Positions 1 through 6,421 are shown, counted from the first letter of the stretch. The stretch: DNA of 9,758 bases from Gammaproteobacteria bacterium (GCA_018814965.1 JAHIYS010000173.1:1-9758); one strand, 5' to 3'. Program-made: numbers and translations. Notes: generated by a model not told the origin, from the sequence alone.

Positions 1-110
1 CGAAGCAATCTAGTAAAGCTGTGAAATGGTTTGTATTTTATGTGTTGAACAAAACAATTATGTAGAACTAAATATTTCTAGATTGCTTCGCCTATGGCTC
101 GCAATGACAG
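1..110. repeat. Inverted REP/MITE-like repeat, truncated at left edge
   Basis: CGAAGCAATCTAG at 1-13 is the exact reverse complement of CTAGATTGCTTCG at 78-90, with 64 bases between them. The right arm continues as a small hairpin of its own: ATTGC (82-86) pairs with GCAAT (101-105), and GCC (90-92) pairs with GGC (96-98) around TAT. The left arm presumably continues beyond the window. Sequences of the form ATTGCTTCG...CTCGCAATGAC recur as dispersed palindromic repeats in many bacterial genomes (general knowledge, not checked here). No transposase is seen, so this would be a non-autonomous element or a pair of inverted REP units. Confidence 0.6.
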
Positions 111-171
111 AGAATCCATCCATTTGTTTTTATTGTAAATAAACTAAAAAATTGTGGGGGTGCATCAGGAC

Positions 172-202
172 TTGACCTCTTTTTTAGATTTCACTAGATA
201 AT
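172..202 (+). promoter_or_regulatory. Candidate sigma-70 promoter upstream of peptide 1
   Basis: A TTGACC box (172-177, 5 of 6 to consensus) is followed after 17 bases by TAGATA (195-200), or after 19 bases by the better hexamer GATAAT (197-202). Transcription would begin near 207-210. The RNA would meet the candidate terminator at 240-271 before reaching the peptide gene at 414, so this promoter could drive a short RNA, or drive the peptide only by readthrough. This is consensus matching only. Confidence 0.4.
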
Positions 203-239
203 TACATGATTGATGAAGTTTTTAATGGATGATGTGTGC

Positions 240-271
240 GGGATTTTCCCTTTAGGGATCCTGTTTTTTTT
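240..271 (+). terminator. Candidate intrinsic terminator
   Basis: GGAT (241-244) can pair with ATCC (258-261), and inside it CCC (248-250) pairs with GGG (255-257) across a TTTA loop. A T-rich tail with eight consecutive T (264-271) follows directly. An alternative fold pairs GGG 240-242 with CCC 248-250. Stem strength is modest, and the T tract is the main support. It lies between the promoter at 172-202 and the peptide gene at 414, so it could end a roughly 65-nt transcript or act as an attenuator. The rest of 272-413 has no gene; it holds a perfect 6-bp hairpin, TGATGG (319-324) with CCATCA (331-336), of unknown role. Confidence 0.4.
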
Positions 272-413
272 ATAGGTTTGATATTGGTTGTTGATCACCA
301 CAGCAAAGATAATAACTATGATGGATTTTACCATCAAGAATTACATTTTGAGAATAGATGTATGAAGGTTCAGGAGATAGCGCCCAGAATTTAATTAAAA
401 CCAGAGGATTAAA

Positions 414-659
414 ATGAGATTACAGGTAAATATACAAGAAATTAGCGGTTTGGAAAGTAAAAATGTAACGGGATGGTTACCAGAGGATGGGTGTAAATGC
501 TGGTGTAGTGGGGCTGGCTCCTGGTTTGAAGCCGCTAACACTGATACATGTAGGGCTGCTTGTAAGGCATTTGATTCCAGCTTTAGATCTTGTATTTGTG
601 ATGATGATATGCGTGAGATATTTTTATTTATGGCAGAACATAATCTTAGGAAGCGATGA
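414..659 (+). CDS. Small cysteine-rich peptide, diverged double-glycine-leader type (peptide 1)
   Basis: This is an 81-residue peptide I do not recognise as a named family. The start is supported by AGAGGA (403-408), 5 bases before the ATG. The N-terminal part resembles a GG-type leader that has lost its second glycine: E14-S-K-N-V-T-G-W21 aligns with E-I-K-D-I-T-G-G of the gene at 1128. Seven cysteines follow: C27, C29 and C31 (GCKCWC), C46 and C50 (TCRAAC), and C60 and C62 (SCIC). The layout CxCxC-14-CxxxC-9-CxC nearly matches that gene. A CxxxC followed by CxC recalls the cysteine-stabilised alpha-beta defensin fold, but the spacing is short, so this is only an analogy. A 19-residue tail after the last cysteine (acidic DDD, then a hydrophobic stretch and RKR) has no counterpart in the other peptide. 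Likely roles are secreted antimicrobial or signalling peptide, or metal-binding protein; none can be shown here. Confidence 0.65.
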   Translation: MRLQVNIQEISGLESKNVTGWLPEDGCKCWCSGAGSWFEAANTDTCRAACKAFDSSFRSCICDDDMREIFLFMAEHNLRKR

Positions 660-856
660 TTTATTAAATTAGATAGTTTATGTATTGATAGGCTGCTTGG
701 GATTGTCAATGGTTCTTCAAATTATTTCTTTTTTTATCCTGGTTGCTACCATCTAAATCTTTGCTTCTATGCTAAGCGCAATCAAATAGCAGCGGCCTGA
801 AAGTTTTATATCGCGAATTTTGTAGTTTTATTACAAGACGATAACCCCTAAGGTTG

Positions 857-911
857 ACCGCCTTGCTAAAAATAGATTTTGAAAGTTAAGAAATCTTTAG
901 CTTGTGGCGGT
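857..911. repeat. Long imperfect hairpin
   Basis: Three nested stems can form. ACCGCC (857-862) pairs with GGCGGT (906-911), GCTAA (865-869) with TTAGC (897-901), and AGATTT (874-879) with AAATCT (891-896), leaving an 11-base loop. The interruptions are small (2-4 bases). A run of six T follows at 919-924, seven bases beyond the stem, so terminator activity on the plus strand is possible but not typical. It may also be a decayed palindromic element or a structured 5' region ahead of peptide 2. Confidence 0.5.
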
Positions 912-979
912 TCATCAGTTTTTTGAAATTATCATGCTATGTTTTTAGCTTTTCATTTTTGGCAAAAATAATCTAATTA

Positions 980-1010
980 TTGTAATATTACCAGCAATAC
1001 CTCATATAAT
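980..1010 (+). promoter_or_regulatory. Candidate promoter for peptide 2
   Basis: A perfect TATAAT (1005-1010) is preceded at 19 bases by TTGTAA (980-985). A second possible pair just upstream is TTGGCA (959-964), then 18 bases, then TAATAT (983-988). Transcription from TATAAT would start near 1017, inside the repeated AACTATA (1014-1020 and 1021-1027). Its second copy forms the 10-bp palindrome AACTATAGTT (1021-1030), a plausible operator position. This would give a leader of about 110 bases before the peptide 2 start. AT-rich DNA produces such boxes by chance, so confidence is limited. Confidence 0.4.
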
Positions 1011-1114
1011 ACTAACTATAAACTATAGTTAAACTTAATTGTTTCTTAATAAATAATATTATATCTAAAGCTTGCAAGCATTCTAATTTAAGCAGTACAA
1101 TTTTATCTAAAACA

Positions 1115-1121
1115 GGGGGGG
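1115..1121 (+). promoter_or_regulatory. Poly-G ribosome-binding region of peptide 2
   Basis: Seven consecutive G, preceded by CA, end 6 bases before the ATG at 1128. This purine block is the only Shine-Dalgarno-like sequence for the gene and fixes its start. The GTG at 1121 is in another frame and stops after a few codons. A G7 tract is unusual in such AT-rich DNA. Confidence 0.55.
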
Positions 1122-1127
1122 TGAAAA

Positions 1128-1298
1128 ATGCAAAAAGTACTCGCTAAAGAAATAAAAGATATTACCGGAGGTATGGGGTGCACCTGTAATTGTAATTACC
1201 CTTATTTAGCGATTTTTACGGTAACTAATGCTTATGCTTGTCAAGTTGTGTGTTATGAGCATGGCACTTCTATGCAGTGCTGCACAGAGAATAAATGA
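1128..1298 (+). CDS. Double-glycine-leader cysteine-rich peptide (peptide 2)
   Basis: This is a 56-residue secreted-peptide candidate, too short for most gene callers. The leader MQKVLAKEIKDITGG matches the double-glycine type of bacteriocins and microcins: E at -8, I at -7, I at -4, G at -2 and -1, with a hydrophobic V at -12. In known systems a C39 peptidase-containing ABC transporter cuts after GG during export. Cleavage would release a 41-residue core starting MGCTCNC. The core has seven cysteines: C18, C20 and C22, then C38 and C42 (ACQVVC), then C51 and C52 (QCC). Positions 23-37 between the clusters are aromatic and hydrophobic. The cysteine layout parallels the gene at 414, implying paralogy. 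It ends 38 bases from the convergent end of potD, with no clear terminator between. Bacteriocin, signalling peptide or modified-peptide precursor are all possible; no maturation, transport or immunity gene is adjacent. Confidence 0.75.
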   Translation: MQKVLAKEIKDITGGMGCTCNCNYPYLAIFTVTNAYACQVVCYEHGTSMQCCTENK

Positions 1299-1336
1299 AT
1301 GATTAGCTTTGGTGATATAAAAATAAACAGATCTAC

Positions 1337-2380
1337 TTAATTATTGATTTTTAATTTTTCCCAATATTTTTCGTATAAACGTTTAGTTTTATTGTCTAGA
1401 TCAAGCTGGATTCTGCCTTGTCGCATTATGTTTTTGCTGGGATTTAATATTGGGTTGCGTTGTGACGCTAATGGCATTAATTTTACCGCATCTTTATTAG
1501 CTGTTGAATATCCCAAAGCAACGCTAATCTGTTTAGCGATTTCGGGGCGTAGCATGAAGTTAATGAACTTGTGGGCGTTATCAGCATGAGGTGCATCTTT
1601 TATAATTACAAAGCTGTCGATCCAAATAGCAAAACCCTCTTTAGGATAGATGTATTCAAGGTTGGTATTTTCATCTTGTGCTAATTTACAATCACCACTC
1701 CATGCCATTCCTATGTATGCGTCTTCATCTATATAAATATTGGGTACAGTGTCGACACTAAAAATCTTAACATTGGGTAAAAGTTGTTTTAGTTTAAAGT
1801 AAGCCTCCTCAATATGTTTTTCATTGCTGTCATTAATAGGGTATCCCAATGATAGCAGGGACATGCTAAAAACATCGCGCATATCATTAAGTAGCATAAG
1901 TTGATTTTTGTATCTTTTGTTCCAAAAGTCTTGCCAAGAAGTAACATTCTTTTTATCAATATACTTGGTGTTTATAATAATTCCTGTGGTGCCCCATATG
2001 TAAGGGATGCTGTAGTTATTTTTAAGATCAAATTCTTTGTTTAGAAGCAGGGGATTTAAATGGTGAAGATTGGTCAGCTTTTTTTTATCTAAATTTAGTA
2101 ACATCCCTTGTTTTGACATCCGTTCTACATAATAACTTGATGGAACTATAATGTCATAACCGGAATTATTTAATGATTTTAATTTAGCATACATAGTTTC
2201 GTTATTATCGTATTCTATAATATTAACTTTTATACCAGTCTCTTTGGTGAACTGGTTGGCTATTTCATATGGCAGGTAATTACCCCAAATATAGATATTT
2301 AAAGTATTTTGATTGGCATGGGCCAGCGTAGTAAAAATGGCCAAAAAAAACACAGTAACAATTTTGGGATATATTTTCAT
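1337..2380 (-). CDS. potD: Spermidine/putrescine ABC transporter, periplasmic binding protein
   Basis: This 347-residue polyamine-binding protein is close to the E. coli PotD length (348). A signal peptide covers about 1-22 (hydrophobic VTVFFLAIF, cleavage after AHA). Comparison with the E. coli PotD pocket, at a constant offset of two, shows retention of W32, S81, Y83, D166, W227, W253, D255 and Q325. The E. coli T35-E36 pair is replaced by G33-N34, and E171 is D169. GMAWSGD (224-230) carries an aspartate at a site that recalls GWAGD of the putrescine binder PotF. The protein therefore clearly binds a polyamine-like ligand, but which one is uncertain. It is the last gene of the operon; its ATG overlaps the potC stop by 4 bases, and AAGAAG lies upstream as a weak ribosome site. 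Confidence 0.93.
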   Translation of the reverse strand: MKIYPKIVTVFFLAIFTTLAHANQNTLNIYIWGNYLPYEIANQFTKETGIKVNIIEYDNNETMYAKLKSLNNSGYDIIVPSSYYVERMSKQGMLLNLDKKKLTNLHHLNPLLLNKEFDLKNNYSIPYIWGTTGIIINTKYIDKKNVTSWQDFWNKRYKNQLMLLNDMRDVFSMSLLSLGYPINDSNEKHIEEAYFKLKQLLPNVKIFSVDTVPNIYIDEDAYIGMAWSGDCKLAQDENTNLEYIYPKEGFAIWIDSFVIIKDAPHADNAHKFINFMLRPEIAKQISVALGYSTANKDAVKLMPLASQRNPILNPSKNIMRQGRIQLDLDNKTKRLYEKYWEKLKINN

Positions 2381-3150
2381 TTTAATTTCTTCTTAAATAT
2401 ACTTTGATAACTGGCTATAACTGCAAATAAGGTAAATAGCAGCATTAGCGTACATAATGCATTTACCTCTGGTTTAACTCCAAGCCGCACCATGGAATAG
2501 ATTTTAAGAGGTAAAATATTGAACGTAGGTCCGCTAACAAAATAGCTGATAATCACATCATCAAGCGAAAGTATAAAGCTTAAAAGCCACCCAGAAACAA
2601 TGGCTGGGAATAGCAGCGGTAAAATGATTTTATGAAAAATAGTGAGATCGTTTGCTCCCAAGTCTAAAGCTGCTTCAAAAATAGCTGTATCTAAAGTGGT
2701 AATACGGCTGTAAATAGTCACAGCCACGAATGGTATACATAAAGCGGTATGCGCTAGCAGTAGGGTCCAAAATCCTAAAGGGATTTTTAAAAAACTGTAT
2801 AGCAATAAAAGCGAGATCGCCATTACAATTTCTGGGGTTAGAATTAAAATGAATATCAGGGCATGTAAGATTTTCTTGCCGAAGAATCTATAGCGAAATA
2901 AACTCACAGATATTAAGGTTCCGATTGCAGTCGCAATGCTGGCGGCCAATATCGCTAGAGCTAAAGAGTTCCAAGCTACTTGCAACAAGGCGGTGTCATG
3001 AAATAAAACTGCGTACCACTTAAGGGTAAATCCTTGCCATACTAATGAGTGTTTGGCGTTATTAAATGAAAAGATAATAACGACAGCAATCGGTAAATAT
3101 AAAAATATATAAACACATGACGTATAAAAATTTCTGATAAATTTACTCAT
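2377..3150 (-). CDS. potC: Spermidine/putrescine ABC transporter permease PotC
   Basis: This 257-residue inner-membrane permease of the binding-protein-dependent family matches the usual PotC length. It has about six hydrophobic spans, for example 11-30, 60-84, 94-120, 128-147, 183-206 and 231-248. The EAA loop that docks onto the ATPase runs from about 159 to 178 (EAALDLGAN, then IILP). SLDDVIISYFVSGP (195-208) is typical of PotC-type subunits. It pairs with PotB to form the channel, fed by PotD and powered by PotA. It overlaps potB and potD by 4 bases each (ATGA type), which suggests translational coupling. Confidence 0.94.
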   Translation of the reverse strand: MSKFIRNFYTSCVYIFLYLPIAVVIIFSFNNAKHSLVWQGFTLKWYAVLFHDTALLQVAWNSLALAILAASIATAIGTLISVSLFRYRFFGKKILHALIFILILTPEIVMAISLLLLYSFLKIPLGFWTLLLAHTALCIPFVAVTIYSRITTLDTAIFEAALDLGANDLTIFHKIILPLLFPAIVSGWLLSFILSLDDVIISYFVSGPTFNILPLKIYSMVRLGVKPEVNALCTLMLLFTLFAVIASYQSIFKKKLK

Positions 3151-4004
3151 GCTAAACTTTCTCGATCCTTTTCTTTGGAATTATGCCAATAGATTAAAAT
3201 AAATATGCCCATAAGCAATGTAATCACAACGCTAATGGCAGTTCCAAGCGGCCAATTACTTGTAGTTAAAAACTGGTATTCTATCAGGTTGCCTATAAGT
3301 AGATTTTTTGCTCCTCCCAACAACACAGGGATGTAAAACATAGTCATTGCTGGTAAAAATACTAATACTGATCCAGCAATAATTCCCGGCATAGTTAGAG
3401 GTATAATCACCTTAATAAAGATGGTGAGCCAATTTGCTCCTAAATCTTTAGCAGCCTCAATATATTCATGGTTAAGTTTTTCTATATTAGCATAAAGAGG
3501 AAGAATCATGAATGGGAGGAGGTCATAAACACATCCTATTAATACCGCTGTATCGCTATAAAGAATTTGCAGGGGCTGATGAATTATTCCTATGGCTAAC
3601 AATGCGGTATTTAATATCCCTTTAGCTTTCAAAATTGCCATGATAGCGTAAGTACGAATTAACGAACTGGTCCAAAATGGTATAATAACCAACAGCAATA
3701 ATAGTGGTTTATACTTGCTCTTGCTACGAGCTATGGTAAAAGCAAATGGGTAGCCAATAATTAGGCAAAGAATAGTGCAGATAGTAGCAATATATATTGA
3801 TTGAAGTAAGATCTTGAGGTATCCATGATTAAAGACTTCAAGATAATTTTTGAAAGTTGGGATAAATTCAACAATATTGTTTGTATCTTTAGTAAGAAAA
3901 CTTGTAAGAAAAATCAAAGCAATCGGCACAAGCGCAAAGATTCCTAACCATAACCAAATTATGCTTACAGAAAATGTCTTAAAAAACCCATGCTTCTTAT
4001 TCAT
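3147..4004 (-). CDS. potB: Spermidine/putrescine ABC transporter permease PotB
   Basis: This 285-residue permease is the partner of PotC. An N-terminal membrane span (about 12-35) is followed by a periplasmic segment and five further hydrophobic segments. The EAA loop is at 183-202 (EAAKDLGANWLTIF, then IIP). FWTSSLIRTYA (110-120) is a characteristic PotB stretch. The gene starts inside the end of potA (8-base overlap), and its stop overlaps the potC start by 4 bases. No strong ribosome site is seen before its ATG, consistent with translational coupling to potA. Confidence 0.94.
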   Translation of the reverse strand: MNKKHGFFKTFSVSIIWLWLGIFALVPIALIFLTSFLTKDTNNIVEFIPTFKNYLEVFNHGYLKILLQSIYIATICTILCLIIGYPFAFTIARSKSKYKPLLLLLVIIPFWTSSLIRTYAIMAILKAKGILNTALLAIGIIHQPLQILYSDTAVLIGCVYDLLPFMILPLYANIEKLNHEYIEAAKDLGANWLTIFIKVIIPLTMPGIIAGSVLVFLPAMTMFYIPVLLGGAKNLLIGNLIEYQFLTTSNWPLGTAISVVITLLMGIFILIYWHNSKEKDRESLA

Positions 4005-5094
4005 AAGGCAATATCACTTCCCAACCTGGGATCCAATCAAACCAAACTTTCTCCATGGCATGATAATCAAGATTTTCGTCATCCTCATTAAAAAATTCTG
4101 ATGCAAGAATCTTTTTGCCATTAGATAGACGTATAATTAAGTCGACGGTAGAGCCTTTGTAGATTACTTGTTCTACTGTTCCAGATAACATGTCTTTGGT
4201 TTCTTCTGGAGTAATTTCATTTTCTCCCCATACGGTAATATCTTCTGGTCGAATTACAACATGAACTTTTTGTTTGGCTGACAATTTTTTCTTGTTATTA
4301 AGTATGAAACGTTTATCCCCAATTTCAACTGACAGCTTATCATCATAGGCTTCAGAAATTTCAGCTTTAAATATGTTCGTTTCGCCAATAAATTCTGCTA
4401 CATAAAGATTTTTTGGTTCCTCATAAACATCTTTGGGGGTGCCAAGTTGTTCAATGAATCCTTCATTCATGATGGCTAATCTATCAGACATTGATAAAGC
4501 TTCTTCTTGATCATGGGTTACAAATATAAAGGTAATTCCCAAGCGACGTTGCAACTCCTTTAATTCAAGTTGCATATTTTTACGTAAGTTATAGTCTAAG
4601 GCGCTTAAAGGTTCGTCTAAAAGCAGCACAATCGGCTCATTAACTACCGCTCTTGCTATAGCTACCCGTTGTTGCTGGCCACCGCTAAGTTGATTAGGTT
4701 TTCGTTTGCTTAAGGTATCAAGTTTAACCATTCGTAACACTTTGTTAACGCGATCTTTTATCTCATTCTCAGGTACTTTTTTGCAGCGCAATCCAAAAGC
4801 AACATTATCGTATACGGTCATATGAGGAAATAAAGCATAGCTTTGGAATACCATGTTTAAATGACGTTTTTCTGGAGGAAGGTCGGTAACATCGCGTCCA
4901 TTAATAAAAATCTTACCTGAATCTGGTTTTTCAAGCCCTGAAATCAAGCGTAAAAGGGTGGTCTTGCCGCAACCAGAAGGACCTAAAAGTGTGATAAACT
5001 CACCATTTTTAATGGAAATATTTGTTTCATGAAGAGCTTGGTAATCACCAAACTTTTTCGAAACACCGATGAGCTCTATAATGCTTTGATTCAT
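3997..5094 (-). CDS. potA: Spermidine/putrescine ABC transporter ATP-binding protein PotA
   Basis: This 365-residue cytoplasmic ATPase energises polyamine import through PotBC. The visible motifs are Walker A GPSGCGKTT (38-46), the Q-loop Q84, signature LSGGQQQR (136-143), Walker B IVLLLDEP (155-162), D-loop SALD (164-167) and switch H194. Residues from about 230 form the regulatory TOBE-type region, with IRPEDI and EQVIYKGSTVDLIIR recognisable. E. coli PotA is 378 residues, so the length is normal. It is the first gene of the potABCD operon. Its ATG has no clear Shine-Dalgarno. A TATAAT box lies about 120 bases upstream in the region shared with glk. Confidence 0.95.
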   Translation of the reverse strand: MNQSIIELIGVSKKFGDYQALHETNISIKNGEFITLLGPSGCGKTTLLRLISGLEKPDSGKIFINGRDVTDLPPEKRHLNMVFQSYALFPHMTVYDNVAFGLRCKKVPENEIKDRVNKVLRMVKLDTLSKRKPNQLSGGQQQRVAIARAVVNEPIVLLLDEPLSALDYNLRKNMQLELKELQRRLGITFIFVTHDQEEALSMSDRLAIMNEGFIEQLGTPKDVYEEPKNLYVAEFIGETNIFKAEISEAYDDKLSVEIGDKRFILNNKKKLSAKQKVHVVIRPEDITVWGENEITPEETKDMLSGTVEQVIYKGSTVDLIIRLSNGKKILASEFFNEDDENLDYHAMEKVWFDWIPGWEVILPYE

Positions 5095-5214
5095 TTATTG
5101 TCGCCACTAAGTAAGGTTAAATTTAAATTCCCTCGATTATGGGAAAGATTTTTTTCTTTGTCTAGTTATTTTGTTAGTTTTATGGGTTATCGACGAGATT
5201 CTGTTGTTTGTAGC

Positions 5215-5220
5215 ATTATA
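5215..5220 (-). promoter_or_regulatory. Candidate -10 box of the pot operon
   Basis: Read on the minus strand this is a perfect TATAAT followed by GCTACA. No good -35 box lies 16-18 bases upstream; TTGTAA occurs at 21 bases and TTGGAA at 12. Transcription would start near 5208 and give a leader of about 110 bases before potA. The absence of a -35 may mean activator dependence, or that the box is fortuitous. Confidence 0.35.
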
Positions 5221-5249
5221 CTGCCTTTATGCTTCCAAATCTTACAATA

Positions 5250-5278
5250 ATGACAAAACGTTAGGATTTAAATATAAT
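5250..5278 (+). promoter_or_regulatory. Strong sigma-70 promoter of glk
   Basis: ATGACA (5250-5255, one mismatch to TTGACA) and a perfect TATAAT (5273-5278) are separated by exactly 17 bases. Transcription would start about 5285, giving a leader of roughly 26 bases before the glk ATG. This is the best promoter match in the window and points to simple housekeeping expression of glk. Confidence 0.7.
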
Positions 5279-5310
5279 CTTAATAACAAAAGAATAACTA
5301 ATTGGAATTC

Positions 5311-6357
5311 ATGGCTATGATAATATTATCAGGTGATGTTGGAGGCACTACTACTAGGATGCAGGTTGTTGACTTTGCTGACTCTGGTGAGAAAAATATT
5401 ATAAAAAAGGCGTTATATAAGAGTGCTGATTATGCTGGTTTTACCGACATTTTAGATGATTTCTTTAGTGACTCTAAATCTATCCGTAACGATATAGCAA
5501 GAGCATGTTTTGGTGTTGCAGGGCCCGTAGCCAATCAAACTGCAGCGCTTACTAATCTGCCATGGATAATAAAATGTGATGATATTAAAAATAAACTAGG
5601 TCTTAATGAAATAACCTTAATTAATGACTTTGTGGCTATAGGATATGGACTCGGAGCTTTAAAACCAGAAGATTTATTAACGTTGACAGCAGGCAAACCA
5701 GATATCCAGGGGATAAAAGCATATATGGGCGCTGGTACAGGCTTGGGTATAGGTTTTGTAGTATATGATAGTAAAGGGTCCTCTCGAGTTTATCCAACAG
5801 AGGGTGGGCATGCTGATTTTGCGCCAACAGATGATTTACAGCTTGAGCTTTTAATGTTTCTACGCAAAAAGTATCACAGAGTTTCACTTGAAAGGGTGCT
5901 TTCAGGACAAGGATTGGTAAATATTTATCAGTTTGTAAGCGATAGCGAAGAGTCAAAAGGGAAAGAAAATGCTGCATTAAAAGCACTTATCAATAGCAAT
6001 CAATCAGTTGATCTCCCAGCCGCTATTACTGAATATGCGCTTAACTATCATGACCCGATTGCGACTAAGGCGCTTAATATTTTTGTGAGCATTTATGGGG
6101 CAGCAGCAGGTAACTTAGCTCTTACAACGTTGCCTTTTGGTGGTTTGTATCTGGTGGGGGGTATTATTCCTAAAATATTACCATTGGTTAAAAATCACGC
6201 GTTTTTGACCACTTTTTTTGACAAAGGAAGAATGACAGATTTGGTTAAAGATATCTCAGTACATGCTGTTTTATATCCTGATATTGGTTTGCAGGGGGCT
6301 GCTTTGTATGCTAAAACCTTAAATTACTCAGCGATAGATAATGATTTTGGTCGCTAA
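5311..6357 (+). CDS. glk: Glucokinase (E. coli Glk family)
   Basis: This 348-residue cytoplasmic kinase phosphorylates glucose with ATP to glucose 6-phosphate, feeding glycolysis and the pentose phosphate route. Motifs in order are GDVGGTTTR (8-16, phosphate loop), LINDFVAIGYG (103-113, with N105 and the catalytic-base-type D106), GAGTGLGIG (140-148), EGGHADFAP (164-172, sugar-binding E and H), LERVLSGQGLVNIY (193-206) and LVGGIIP (281-287). The order and spacing fit the Glk family rather than ROK kinases. E. coli Glk is 321 residues; this one is slightly longer. I chose the ATG at 5311. An in-frame TTG at 5302 and an ATG at 5317 are alternatives, and no strong ribosome site separates them. 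It is divergent from the pot operon and has its own promoter. Confidence 0.93.
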   Translation: MAMIILSGDVGGTTTRMQVVDFADSGEKNIIKKALYKSADYAGFTDILDDFFSDSKSIRNDIARACFGVAGPVANQTAALTNLPWIIKCDDIKNKLGLNEITLINDFVAIGYGLGALKPEDLLTLTAGKPDIQGIKAYMGAGTGLGIGFVVYDSKGSSRVYPTEGGHADFAPTDDLQLELLMFLRKKYHRVSLERVLSGQGLVNIYQFVSDSEESKGKENAALKALINSNQSVDLPAAITEYALNYHDPIATKALNIFVSIYGAAAGNLALTTLPFGGLYLVGGIIPKILPLVKNHAFLTTFFDKGRMTDLVKDISVHAVLYPDIGLQGAALYAKTLNYSAIDNDFGR

Positions 6358-6405
6358 TTATTGTTCATAAAATCGTAATTAGTAAATTATAAAAAAGAGT
6401 CTTTT

Positions 6406-6414
6406 AGAGAGGAG
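6406..6414 (+). promoter_or_regulatory. Strong Shine-Dalgarno before peptide 3
   Basis: AGAGAGGAG ends 7 bases before the ATG at 6422. It is the best ribosome-binding site in the window. Its presence ahead of a short, otherwise easily missed frame is strong evidence that translation starts at 6422. Confidence 0.7.
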
Positions 6415-6421
6415 TTCTTTT

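Larger units (their letters stand above)
660..1127. other. Intergenic region without a gene, with hairpin and palindromes
   Basis: No open frame with a convincing start and ribosome site is visible in these 468 AT-rich bases. The stretch holds the long imperfect hairpin at 857-911, a candidate promoter at 980-1010, the palindrome AACTATAGTT (1021-1030) and the palindrome GCTTGCAAGC (1070-1079). A T tract at 728-734 follows peptide 1 but has no stem before it, so no clear terminator for that gene is seen. Confidence 0.6.

Noticed and set aside
395..709. 104-codon frame on the minus strand opposite peptide 1
   Set aside because: It lies antisense to a frame with a good ribosome site and paralogue support. 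Its translation is low-complexity Ser/Leu/His-rich with no recognisable domain, so it is a shadow frame.
708..755. Short hydrophobic frame (about 15 residues, starting MVLQIISFFIL)
   Set aside because: No ribosome-binding site, very short, and in T-rich DNA where such codons arise by chance.
5029..5250. Plus-strand frame overlapping the potA start
   Set aside because: It is antisense to the conserved PotA N-terminus and has no ribosome site or domain; the region is better explained as divergent promoter DNA.
6354..6382. CTAATTA...TAATTAG inverted repeat after glk as a terminator
   Set aside because: The stem is entirely weak except one G-C pair, the loop is 15 bases and an A-rich rather than T-rich tract follows, so terminator function is not supported.
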